A program made the position numbers and the translations under genes. From the NCBI RefSeq assembly GCF_051020975.1, contig NW_027478160.1, positions 18,312,001-18,376,000 of the forward strand: a stretch of 64,000 bases of DNA. Reading direction: 5' to 3'. The notes beneath the pieces were generated by a model, which had not been told where the DNA came from, searched no databases, and saw nothing but the letters and a program-made list of their open reading frames with translations. Below, piece by piece: positions 1 to 11,000 of the stretch; the first letter of the stretch is position 1; every line of letters begins with the position of its first letter. The DNA is from Osmia lignaria lignaria. Taxonomy: Eukaryota; Arthropoda; Insecta; Hymenoptera; Megachilidae.

Positions 1-252
1 CTTCTGCACAGCTAAGCTCAAAGCGGCATTTGCAGCTCGCAATAGTGCAGAGTTATCTCAAAGAAAGAGGCCACGGTGTTTCTGTACCTCTATTATGTTG
101 GTGCAGCTTCGGAACTTTTAAATATCTTGATATATCTCGAGAACTACGCATCTGATCAAAAAATATCATCGAACATAAAAAGTAGGAAACTTAATTCTCT
201 ACAAAAAAGGTCTCTTAACATTTTGCCATAGCTCGCTTCGTTTCCGAGATAT
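1..252 (+). repeat. Partial monomer at the left edge
   Basis: The window opens inside a monomer, in the CTTCTGCACAGC part just after the triplet tract. It is of the variant with AAGCTCAAAGCGGCAT and GTGCAGCTTCGG, close to the monomer at 2829. It shows that the array continues to the left. Confidence 0.97.
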
Positions 253-254
253 TT

Positions 255-280
255 GCAGATTTATCTCAAGGGAAGGGGCC
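255..280 (+). repeat. Internal 26-bp direct repeat, copy 1 (per monomer)
   Basis: This element matches 369-394 at 23 of 26 positions, 114 bp downstream. Shared core: GCAGA, then TTATCTCAA, ending AAGGGGCC. It recurs in every monomer at the same phase. A variant class reads CAGCTCAAAGGAACTGGCC here, for example from 5092, 16684 and 21513. It suggests the 322-bp unit arose partly by duplication of a shorter sequence. Confidence 0.85.
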
Positions 281-302
281 TGACGGACATATTTCGAGAT
301 AT

Positions 303-326
303 TTCTTCTTCTTGTTGTTCTTCTTC
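303..326 (+). repeat. Triplet tract: three TTC, two TTG, three TTC
   Basis: Eight pyrimidine-rich triplets in a mirror order. The tract is present in all monomers I followed and keeps its length. Only base changes occur, such as an extra TTC in place of the first TTG near 10615 and 11903, one TTG lost near 53430, and a TTA in the 43.1-59.5 kb region. Microsatellite-like tracts usually vary in length, so this constancy points to recent homogenisation. Confidence 0.85.
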
Positions 327-368
327 TGCACAGCTAAGCTGGAAGTGGCATTTGCAGCTCGCACTAGT

Positions 369-394
369 GCAGAGTTATCTCAAAGAAAGGGGCC
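369..394 (+). repeat. Internal 26-bp direct repeat, copy 2 (per monomer)
   Basis: Second copy of the internal element, 23 of 26 positions identical to 255-280. Its first bases overlap the end of the palindrome GCACTAGTGC (361-370) in one monomer class. The other class reads GCAATAGTGC and has lost the palindrome. Confidence 0.85.
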
Positions 395-443
395 ACGGTG
401 TTTCTGTATCTCTATTATGTTGGTGCGGCTTCGGAACTTTTAA

Positions 444-463
444 ATATCTCGATATATCTCGAA
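444..463 (+). repeat. Tandem ATATCTCG pair, 10-bp spacing
   Basis: ATATCTCG occurs at 444-451 and 454-461. ATATCTCGAAA at 454-464 is the exact reverse complement of TTTCGAGATAT at 292-302, so the monomer could form an 11-bp stem with a loop of about 150 bases. In the other main monomer class the first copy reads ATATCTTG and the second is followed by AGA, creating an XhoI site CTCGAG and shortening the stem. Confidence 0.8.
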
Positions 464-477
464 AACTACGCTTCTGA

Positions 478-574
478 TCAAAAAATATCATAGAACATAA
501 AAAGTAGGAAACTTAATTCTCTACAAAAAAGGTCTCTTAACATTTTGCCATAGCTCGCTTCGTTTCCGAGATAT
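478..574 (+). repeat. AT-rich part of the monomer between the ORF-like segments
   Basis: This 97-bp segment has no open frame of note and contains three A-tracts (480-485, 499-503, 525-530). It carries a major class-defining difference: CATAAAAAGTAGGAAACTTAA here, against ATAAATTGTAGG with AAACATAA in the other class (first seen from 1464 and 2430). It ends in the conserved TTGCCATAGCTCGCTTCG. Conservation between monomers looks no lower here than in the ORF-like part. Confidence 0.8.
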
Positions 575-3500
575 TTGCATATTTATCTCAAGGGAAGGGG
601 CCTGACGGACATATTTCGAGATATTTCTTCTTCTTGTTGTTCTTCTTCTGCACAGCTAAGCTGGAAGTGGCATTTGCGGCTCGCACTAGTGCAGAGTTAT
701 CGCAAAGAAAGGGGCCACGGTGTTTCTGTATCTCTATTATGTCGGTGCGGCTTCGGAACTTTTAAATATCTCGATATATCTCGAAAACTACGCTTCTGAT
801 CAAAAAATATCATCGAACATAAAAAGTAGGAAACTTAATTCTCTACAAAAAAGGTCTCTTAACATTTTGCCATAGCTCGCTTCGTTTCCGAGATATTTGC
901 AGATTTATCTCAAGGGAAGGGGCCTAACGGACATATTTCGAGATATTTCTTCTTCTTGTTGTTCTTCTTCTGCACAGCTAAACTGGAAGTGGCATTTCCA
1001 GCTCGCAATAGTGCAGAGTTATCTCAAAGAAAGGGGCCACGGTGTTTCTGTATCTCTATTATGTTGGTGCGGTTTCGGAACTTTTAAATATCTTGATATA
1101 TCTCGAGAACTACGCATCTGATCAAAAAATATCATAGAACATAAAAAGTAGGAAACTTAATTCTCTACAAAAAAGGTCTCTTAACATTTTGCCATAGCTC
1201 GCTTCGTTTCCGAGATATTTGCAGATTTATCTCAAGGGAAGGGGCCTGACGGACGTATTTCGAGATATTTCTTCTTCTTGTTGTTCTTCTTCTGCACAGC
1301 TGAGCTGGAAGTGGCATTTGCAGGTCGCAATAGTGCAGAGTTATCTCAAAGAAAGGGGCCACGGTGTTTCTGTATCCCTATTATGTTGGTGCGGCTTCGG
1401 AACTTTTAAATATCTCGATATATCTCGAAAACTACGCTTCTGATCAAAAAATATCATAGAACATAAATTGTAGGAAACTTAATTCTCTACAAAAAAGGTC
1501 TCTTAACATTTTGCCATAGCTCGCTTCGTTTCCGGGATATTTGCAGATTTATCTCAAGGGAAGGGGCCTGACGGACATATTTCGAGATATTTCTTCTTCT
1601 TGTTGTTCTTCTTCTGCACAGCTAAGCTGGAAGTGGCATTTGCAGCTCGCACTAGTGCAGAGTTATCTCAAAGAAAGGGGCCACGGTGTTTCTGTATCTC
1701 TATTATGTTGGTGCGGCTTCGGAACTTTTAAATATCTCGATATATCTCGAAAACTACGCTTCTGATCAAAAAATATCATCGAACATAAAAAGTAGGAAAC
1801 TTAATTCTCTACAAAAAAGGTCTCTTAACATTTTGCCATAGCTCGCTTCGTTTCCGAGATATTTGCAGATTTATCTCAAGGGAAGGGGCCTAACGGACAT
1901 ATTTCGAGATATTTCTTCTTCTTGTTGTTCTTCTTCTGCACAGCTAAACTGGAAGTGGCATTTCCAGCTCGCAATAGTGCAGAGTTATCTCAAAGAAAGG
2001 GGCCACGGTGTTTCTGTATCTCTATTATGTTGGTGCGGTTTCGGAAATTTTAAATATCTTGATATATCTCGAGAACTACGCATCTGATCAAAAAATATCA
2101 TAGAACATAAAAAGTAGGAAACTTAATTCTCTACAAAAAAGGTCTCTTAACATTTTGCCATAGCTCGCTTCGTTTCCGAGATATTTGCAGATTTATCTCA
2201 AGGGAAGGGGCCTGACGGACGTATTTCGAGATATTTCTTCTTCTTGTTGTTCTTCTTCTGCACAGCTGAGCTGGAAGTGGCATTTGCAGGTCGCAATAGT
2301 GCAGAGTTATCTCAAAGAAAGGGGCCACGGTGTTTCTGTATCCCTATTATGTTGGTGCGGCTTCGGAACTTTTAAATATCTCGATATATCTCGAAAACTA
2401 CGCTTCTGATCAAAAAATATCATAGAAGATAAATTGTAGGAAACATAATTCTCTACAAAAAAGGTCTCTTAACATTTTGCCATAGCTCGCTTCGTTTCCG
2501 AGATATTTGCAGATTTATCTCAAGGGAAGGGGCCTGACGGACATATTTCGAGATATTTCTTCTTCTTGTTGTTCTTCTTCTGCACAGCTGAGCTGGAAGT
2601 GGCATTAGCAGGTCGCAATAGTGCAGAGTTAACTCAAAGAAAGGGGCCACGGTGTTTCTGTATCTCTATTATGTTGGTGCGGCTTCGGAACTTTTAAATA
2701 TCTCGATATATCTCGAAAACTACGCTTCTGATCAAAAAATATCATAGAACGTAAATTGTAGGAAACATTATTCTCTACAAAAAAGGTCTCTTAACATTTT
2801 GCCATAGCTCGCTTCGTTTCCGAGATATTTGCAGATTCATCTCAAGGGAAGGGGTCTGACGGACATATTTCGAGATATTTCTTCTTCTTGTTGTTCTTCT
2901 TCTGCACAGCTAAGCTCAAAGCGGCATTTGCAGCTCGCAATAGTGCAGAGTTATCTCAAAGAAAGAGGCCACGGTGTTTCTGTACCTCTATTATGTTGGT
3001 GCGGCTTCGGAACTTTTAAATATCTCGATATATCTCGAAAACTACGCTTCTGATCAAAAAATATCATAGAACATAAAAAGTAGGAAACTTAATTCTCTAC
3101 AAAAAAGGTCTCTTAACATTTTGCCATAGCTCGCTTCGTTTCCGAGATATTTGCATATTTATCTCAAGGGAAGGGGCCTGACGGACATATTTCGAGATAT
3201 TTCTTCTTCTTGTTGTTCTTCTTCTGCACAGCTAAGCTGGAAGTGGCATTTGCGGCTCGCACTAGTGCAGAGTTATCGCAAAGAAAGGGGCCACGGTGTT
3301 TCTGTATCTCTATTATGTCGGTGCGGCTTCGGAACTTTTAAATATCTCGATATATCTCGAAAACTACGCTTCTGATCAAAAAATATCATCGAACATAAAA
3401 AGTAGGAAACTTAATTCTCTACAAAAAAGGTCTCTTAACATTTTGCCATAGCTCGCTTCGTTTCCGAGATATTTGCAGATTTATCTCAAGGGAAGGGGCC

Positions 3501-5082
3501 TGACGGACGTATTTCGAGATATTTCTTCTTCTTGTTGTTCTTCTCCTGCACAGCTGAGCTGGAAGTGGCATTTGCAGGTCGCAATAGTGCAGAGTTATCT
3601 CAAAGAAAGGGGCCACGGTGTTTCTGTATCCCTATTATGTTGGTGCGGCTTCGGAACTTTTAAATATCTCGATATATCTCGAAAACTACGCTTCTGATCA
3701 AAAAATATCATAGAACATAAATTGTAGGAAACATAATTCTCTACAAAAAACGTCTCTTAACATTTTGCCATAGCTCGCTTCGTTTCCGAGATATTTGCAG
3801 ATATATCTCAAGGGAAGGGGCCTGACGGACATATTTCGAGATATTTCTTCTTCTTGTTGTTCTTCTTCTGCACAGCTAAGCTGGTAGTGACATTTACAGC
3901 TCGCAATAGTGCAGAGTTATCTCAAAGAAGGGGGCCACGGTGTTTCTGTATCTCTATTATGTTGGTGCGGCTTCGGAACTTTTAAATATCTTGATATATC
4001 TCGAGAACTACGCATCTGATCAAAAAATATCATAGAACATAAAAAGTAGGAAACTTAATTCTCTACAAAAAAGGTCTCTTAACATTTTGCCATAGCTCGC
4101 TTCGTTTCCGAGATATTTGCAGATTTATCTCAAGGGAAGGGGCCTGACGGACATATTTCGAGATATTTCTTCTTCTTGTTGTTCTTCTTCTGCACAGCTA
4201 AGCTGGAAGTGGCATTTGCAGCTCGCACTAGTGCAGAGTTATCTCAAAGAAAGGGGCCACGGTGTTTCTGTATCTCTATTATGTTGGTGCGGCTTCGGAA
4301 CTTTTAAATATCTCGATATATCTCGAAAACTACGCTTCTGATCAAAAAATATCATCGAACATAAAAAGTAGGAAACTTAATTCTCTACAAAAAAGGTCTC
4401 TTAACATTTTGCCATAGCTCGCTTCGTTTCCGAGATATTTGCAGATTTATCTCAAGGGAAGGGGCCTAACGGACATATTTCGAGATATTTCTTCTTCTTG
4501 TTGTTCTTCTTCTGCACAGCTAAACTGGAAGTGGCATTTCCAGCTCGCAATAGTGCAGAGTTATCTCAAAGAAAGGGGCCACGGTGTTTCTGTATCTCTA
4601 TTATGTTGGTGCGGTTTCGGAACTTTTAAATATCTTGATATATCTCGAGAACTACGCATCTGATCAAAAAATATCATAGAACATAAAAAGTAGCAAACTT
4701 AATTCTCTACAAAAAAGGTCTCTTAACGTTTTGCCATAGCTCGCTTCGTTTCCGAGATATTTGCAGATTTATCTCAAGGGAAGGGGCCTGACGGACGTAT
4801 TTCGAGATATTTCTTCTTCTTGTTGTTCTTCTTCTGCACAGCTGAGCTGGAAGTGGCATTTGCAGGTCGCAATAGTGCAGAGTTATCTCAAAGAAAGGGG
4901 CCACGGTGTTTCTGTATCCCTATTATGTTGGTGCGGCTTCGGAACTTTTAAATATCTCGATATATCTCGAAAACTACGCTTCTGATCAAAAAATATCATA
5001 GAACATAAATTGTAGGAAACATAATTCTCTACAAAAAACGTCTCTTAACATTTTGCCATAGCTCGCTTCGTTTCCGAGATAT

Positions 5083-8000
5083 TTGCAGATTCAGCTCAAA
5101 GGAACTGGCCTGACGGACATATTTCGAGATATTTCTTCTTCTTGTTGTTCTTCTTCTGCACAGCTAAGCTGGAAGTGGCATTTGCGGCTCGCACTAGTGC
5201 AGAGTTATCTCAAAGAAAGGGGCCACGGTGTTTCTGTATCCCTATTATGTTGGTGCGGCTTCGGAACTTTTAAATATCTTGATATATCTCGAGAACTACG
5301 CATCTGATCAAAAAATATCATAGAACATAAAAAGTAGGAAACTTAATTCTCTACAAAAAAGGTCTCTTAACATTTTGCCATAGCTCGCTTCGTTTCCGAG
5401 ATATTTGCAGATTTATCTCAAGGGAAGGGGCCTGACGGACATATTTCGAGATATTTCTTCTTCTTGTTGTTCTTCTTCTGCACAGCTAAGCTGGAAGTGG
5501 CATTTGCGGCTCGCACTAGTGCAGAGTTATCTCAAAGAAAGGGGCCACGGTGTTTCTGTATCTCTATTATGTTGGTGCGGCTTCGGAACTTTTAAATATC
5601 TCGATATATCTCGAAAACTACGCTTCTGATCAAAAAATATCATAGAACATAAATTGTAGGAAACATAATTCTCTACAAAAAAGGTCTCTTAACATTTTGC
5701 CATAGCTCGCTTGGTTTCCGAGATATTTGCAGATTTATCTCAAGGGAAGGGGCCTGAGGGACATATTTCGAGATATTTCTTCTTCTTGTTGTTCTTCTTC
5801 TGCACAGCTAAGCTGGAAGTGGCATTTACAGCTCGCAATAGTGCAGAGTTATCTCAAAGAAAGGGGCCACGGTGTTTCTGTATCTCTATTATGTTGGTGC
5901 GGCTTCGGAACATTTAAATATCTTGATATATCTCGAGAACTACGCATCTGATCAAAAAATATCATAGAACATGAAAAGTAGGAAACTCAATTCTCTACAA
6001 AAAAGGTCTCTTAACATTTTGCCATAGCTCGCTTCGTTTCCGAGATATTTGCAGATTTATCTCAAGGGAAGGGGCCTGACGGACATATTTCGAGATATTT
6101 CTTCTTCTTGTTGTTCTTCTTCTGCACAGCTAAGCTGGAAGTGGCATTTGCAGCTCGCACTAGTGCAGAGTTATCTCAAAGAAAGGGGCCACGGTGTTTC
6201 TGTATCTCTATTATGTTGGTGCGGCTTCGGAACTTTTAAATATCTCGATATATCTCGAAAACTACGCTTCTGATCAAAAAATATCGTAGAACATAAATTG
6301 TAGGAAACATAATTCTCTACAAAAAAGGTCTCTTAACATTTTGCGATAGCTCGCTTCGTTTCCGAGATATTTGCAGATTTATCTCAAGGGAAGGGGCCTG
6401 ACGGACATATTTCGAGATATTTCTTCTTCTTGTTGTTCTTCTTCTGCACAGCTAAGCTGGAAGTGGCATTTGCGGCTCGCACTAGTGCAGAGTTATCTCA
6501 AAGAAAGGGGCCACGGTGTTTCTGTATCCCTATTATGTTGGTGCGGCTTCGGAACTTTTAAATATCTTGATATATCTCGAGAACTACGCATCTGATCAAA
6601 AAATATCATAGAACATAAAAAGTAGGAAACTTAATTCTCTACAAAAAAGGTCTCTTAACATTTTGCCATAGCTCGCTTCGTTTCCGAGATATTTGCAGAT
6701 TTATCTCAAGGGAAGGGGCCTGACGGACATATTTCGAGATATTTCTTCTTCTTGTTGTTCTTCTTCTGCACAGCTAAGCTGGAAGTGGCATTTGCGGCTC
6801 GCACTAGTGCAGAGTTATCTCAAAGAAAGGGGCCACGGTGTTTCTGTATCTCTATTATGTTGGTGCGGCTTCGGAACTTTTAAATATCTCGATGTATCTC
6901 GAAAACTACGCTTCTGATCAAAAAATATCATAGAACATAAATTGTAGGAAACATAATTCTCTACAAAAAAGGTCTCTTAACATTTTGCCATAGCTCGCTT
7001 GGTTTCCGAGATATTTGCAGATTTATCTCAAGGGAAGGGGCCTGAGGGACATATATCGAGATATTTCTTCTTCTTGTTGTTCTTCTTCTGCACAGCTAAG
7101 CTGGAAGTGGCATTTACAGCTCGCAATAGTGCAGAGTTATCTCAAAGAAAGGGGCCACGGTGTTTCTGTATCTCTATTATGTTGGTGCGGCTTCGGAACA
7201 TTTAAATATCTTGATATATCTCGAGAACTACGCATCTGATCAAAAAATATCATAGAACATGAAAAGTAGGAAACTTAATTCTCTACAAAAAAGGTCTCTT
7301 AATATTTTGCCATAGCTCGCTTCGTTTCCGAGATATTTGCAGATTTATCTCAAGGGAAGGGGCCTGACGGACATATTTCGAGATATTTCTTCTTCTTGTT
7401 GTTCTTCTTCTGCACAGCTAAGCTGGAAGTGGCATTTGCAGCTCGCACTAGTGCAGAGTTATCTCAAAGAAAGGGGCCACGGTGTTTCTGTATCTCTATT
7501 ATGTTGGTGCGGCTTCGGAACTTTTAAATATCTCGATATATCTCGAAAACTACGCTTCTGATCAAAAAATATCGTAGAACATAAATTGTAGGAAACATAA
7601 TTCTCTACAAAAAAGGTCTCTTAACATTTTGCGATAGCTCGCTTCGTTTCCGAGATATTTGCAGATTTATCTCAAGGGAAGGGGCCTGACGGACATATTT
7701 CGAGATATTTCTTCTTCTTGTTGTTCTTCTTCTGCACAGCTAAGCTGGAAGTGGCATTTGCGGCTCGCACTAGTGCAGAGTTATCTCAAAGAAAGGGGCC
7801 ACGGTGTTTCTGTATCTCTATTATGTTGGTGCGGCTTCGGAACTTTTAAATATCTTGATATATCTCGAGAACTACGCATCTGATCAAAAAATATCATAGA
7901 ACATGAAAAGTAGGAAACTTAATTCTCTACAAAAAAGGTCTCTTAACATTTTGCCATAGCTCGCTTCGTTTCCGAGATATTTGCAGATTTATCTCAAGGG

Positions 8001-11000
8001 AAGGGGCCTGACGGACATATTTCGAGATATTTCTTCTTCTTGTTGTTCTTCTTCTGCACAGCTAAGCTGGAAGTGGCATTTGCAGCTCGCACTAGTGCAG
8101 AGTTATCTCAAAGAAAGGGGCCACGGTGTTTCTGTATCTCTATTATGTTGGTGCGGCTTCGGAACTTTTAAATATCTCGATATATCTCGAAAACTACGCT
8201 TCTGATCAAAAAATATCGTAGAACATAAATTGTAGGAAACATAATTCTCTACAAAAAAGGTCTCTTAACATTTTGCGATAGCTCGCTTCGTTTCCGAGAT
8301 ATTTGCAGATTTATCTCAAGGGAAGGGGCCTGACGGACATATTTCGAGATATTTCTTCTTCTTGTTGTTCTTCTTCTGCACAGCTAAGCTGGAAGTGGCA
8401 TTTGCGGCTCGCACTAGTGCAGAGTTATCTCAAAGAAAGGGGCCACGGTGTTTCTGTATCCCTATTATGTTGGTGCGGCTTCGGAACTTTTAAATATCTT
8501 GATATATCTCGAGAACTACGCATCTGATCAAAAAATATCATAGAACATGAAAAGTAGGAAACTTAATTCTCTACAAAAAAGGTCTCTTAACATTTTGCCA
8601 TAGCTCGCTTCGTTTCCGAGATATTTGCAGATTTATCTCAAGGGAAGGGGCCTGACGGACATATTTCGAGATATTTCTTCTTCTTGTTGTTCTTCTTCTG
8701 CACAGCTAAGCTGGAAGTGGCATTTGCAGCTCGCACTAGTGCAGAGTTATCTCAAAGAAAGGGGCCACGGTGTTTCTGTATCTCTATTATGTTGGTGCGG
8801 CTTCGGAACTTTTAAATATCTCGATATATCTCGAAAACTACGCTTCTGATCAAAAAATATCGTAGAACATAAATTGTAGGAAACATAATTCTCTACAAAA
8901 AAGGTCTCTTAACATTTTGCGATAGCTCGCTTCGTTTCCGAGATATTTGCAGATTTATCTCAAGGGAAGGGGCCTGACGGACATATTTCGAGATATTTCT
9001 TCTTCTTGTTGTTCTTCTTCTGCACAGCTAAGCTGGAAGTGGCATTTGCGGCTCGCACTAGTGCAGAGTTATCTCAAAGAAAGGGGCCACGGTGTTTCTG
9101 TATCTCTATTATGTTGGTGCGGCTTCGGAACTTTTAAATATCTCGATATATCTCGAAAACTACGCTTCTGATCAAAAAATATCGTAGAACATAAATTGTA
9201 GGAAACATAATTCTCTACAAAAAAGGTCTCTTAACATTTTGCGATAGCTCGCTTCGTTTCCGAGATATTTGCAGATTTATCTCAAGGGAAGGGGCCTGAC
9301 GGACATATTTCGAGATATTTCTTCTTCTTGTTGTTCTTCTTCTGCACAGCTAAGCTGGAAGTGGCATTTGCGGCTCGCACTAGTGCAGAGTTATCTCAAA
9401 GAAAGGGGCCACGGTGTTTCTGTATCTCTATTATGTTGGTGCGGCTTCGGAACTTTTAAATATCTTGATATATCTCGAGAACTACGCATCTGATCAAAAA
9501 ATATCATAGAACATGAAAAGTAGGAAACTTAATTCTCTACAAAAAAGGTCTCTTAACATTTTGCCATAGCTCGCTTCGTTTCCGAGAAATTTGCAGATTT
9601 ATCTCAAGGGAAGGGGCCTGACGGACATATTTCGAGATATTTCTTCTTCTTGTTGTTCTTCTTCTGCACAGCTAAGCTGGAAGTGGCATTTGCAGCTCGC
9701 ACTAGTGCAGAGTTATCTCAAAGAAAGGGGCCACGGTGTTTCTGTATCTCTATTATGTTGGTGCGGCTTCGGAACTTTTAAATATCTCGATATATCTCGA
9801 AAACTACGCTTCTGATCAAAAAATATCGTAGAACATAAATTGTAGGAAACATAATTCTCTACAAAAAAGGTCTCTTAACATTTTGCGATAGCTCGCTTCG
9901 TTTCCGAGATATTTGCAGATTTATCTCAAGGGAAGGGGCCTGACGGACATATTTCGAGATATTTCTTCTTCTTGTTGTTCTTCTTCTGCACAGCTAAGCT
10001 GGAAGTGGCATTTGCGGCTCGCACTAGTGCAGAGTTATCTCAAAGAAAGGGGCCACGGTGTTTCTGTATCCCTATTATGTTGGTGCGGCTTCGGAACTTT
10101 TAAATATCTTGATATATCTCGAGAACTACGCATCTGATCAAAAAATATCATAGAACATAAAAAGTAGGAAACTTAATTCTCTACAAAAAAGGTCTCTTAA
10201 CATTTTGCCATAGCTCGCTTCGTTTCCGAGATATTTGCAGATTTATCTCAAGGGAAGGGGCCTGACGGACATATTTCGAGATATTTCTTCTTCTTGTTGT
10301 TCTTCTTCTGCACAGCTAAGCTGGAAGTGGCATTTGCGGCTCGCTCTAGTGCAGAGTTATCTCAAAGAAAGGGGCCACGGTGTTTCTGTATCTCTATTAT
10401 GTTGGTGCGGCTTCGGAACTTTTAAATATCTCGATATATCTCGAAAACTACGCTTCTGATCAAAAAATATCATAGAACATAAATTGTAGGAAACATAATT
10501 CTCTACAAAAAAGGTCTCTTAACATTTTGCCATAGCTCGCTTGGTTTCCGAGATATTTGCAGATTTATCTCAAGGGAAGGGGCCTGAGGGACATATATCG
10601 AGATATTTCTTCTTCTTCTTGTTCTTCTTCTGCACAGCTAAGCTGGAAGTGGCATTTACAGCTCGCAATAGTGCAGAGTTATCTCAAAGAAAGGGGCCAC
10701 GGTGTTTCTGTATCTCTATTATGTTGGTGCGGCTTCGGAACAGTTAAATATCTTGATATATCTCGAGAACTACGCATCTGATCAAAAAATATCATAGAAC
10801 ATGAAAAGTAGGAAACTTAATTCTCTACAAAAAAGGTCTCTTAACATTTTGCCATAGCTCGCTTCGTTTCCGAGATATTTGCAGATTTATCTCAAGGGAA
10901 GGGGCCTGACGGACATATTTCGAGATATTTCTTCTTCTTGTTGTTCTTCTTCTGCACAGCTAAGCTGGAAGTGGCATTTGCAGCTCGCACTAGTGCAGAG

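Larger units (their letters stand above)
253..574 (+). repeat. Reference 322-bp monomer
   Basis: Used here as the phase reference, starting at TTGCAGATTTATCTC. In order it holds: the first 26-bp element (255-280), TTTCGAGATAT (292-302), the triplet tract (303-326), GCACTAGTGC (361-370, a perfect 10-bp palindrome), the second 26-bp element (369-394), the ATATCTCG pair (444-461), TGATCA (475-480), and an AT-rich stretch with A-tracts at 480-485, 499-503 and 525-530 leading to the conserved CCATAGCTCGCTTCG. It is about 322 bp, close to twice a nucleosome repeat length, a common size class for animal satellites. The choice of start is arbitrary because the array is circularly permutable. Confidence 0.95.
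1..5082 (+). repeat. Region A: mixed variants with 8-monomer displaced copies
   Basis: Four monomer variants alternate. The run 1541-2420 is repeated at 4117-4996, an offset of 2576 bp or 8 monomers, with only a few differences such as GGAAATTTT at 2043 against GGAACTTTT. The monomer at 575 recurs at 3151 at the same offset. A trimer relation of 966 bp also links 897-1540 to 1863-2506. Monomers at 2507 and 3795 carry in-frame stops in the ORF-like segment. Confidence 0.85.

Noticed and set aside
235..245. RNA polymerase III B box in GCTTCGTTTCC
   Set aside because: It matches GGTTCGANTCC at 8 of 10 fixed positions, but no A box lies at a suitable distance upstream and there is no tRNA or SINE structure.
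235..252. CENP-B box in CTTCGTTTCCGAGAT
   Set aside because: The essential pattern TTCG, four bases, A, two bases, CGGG is not met. The A is C here and CGGG is absent. The single CCGGGAT variant at 1533 is at the wrong spacing.
253..477. A 74-codon open frame per monomer as a tandem gene family
   Set aside because: It starts at TTG with no ATG, has no ribosome-binding or promoter context, and accumulates amino-acid-changing substitutions, stops and frameshifts (16 of 198 monomers closed). The non-open part of the monomer is no less conserved.
480..530. Phased A-tracts causing strong DNA bending
   Set aside because: Tract centres at about 482, 501 and 527 are spaced roughly 18.5 and 26.5 bp, not multiples of the helical turn. 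Curvature may exist but is not supported by spacing.
1165..1362. 65-codon antisense frames (also 2131, 2453, 3419, 4707) and a 76-codon antisense frame at 36000-36230
   Set aside because: They are complements of the same repeat and open only in a few variants. Nothing suggests translation.
5711..5917. 68-codon frames starting near CGCTTGG in some monomers (also 6999, 10541, 11829, 43057, 44667, 45633, 49175, 50463, 54327, 57869)
   Set aside because: They exist only because a C-to-G change creates TTG upstream in another frame of the same repeat. No independent coding signal.
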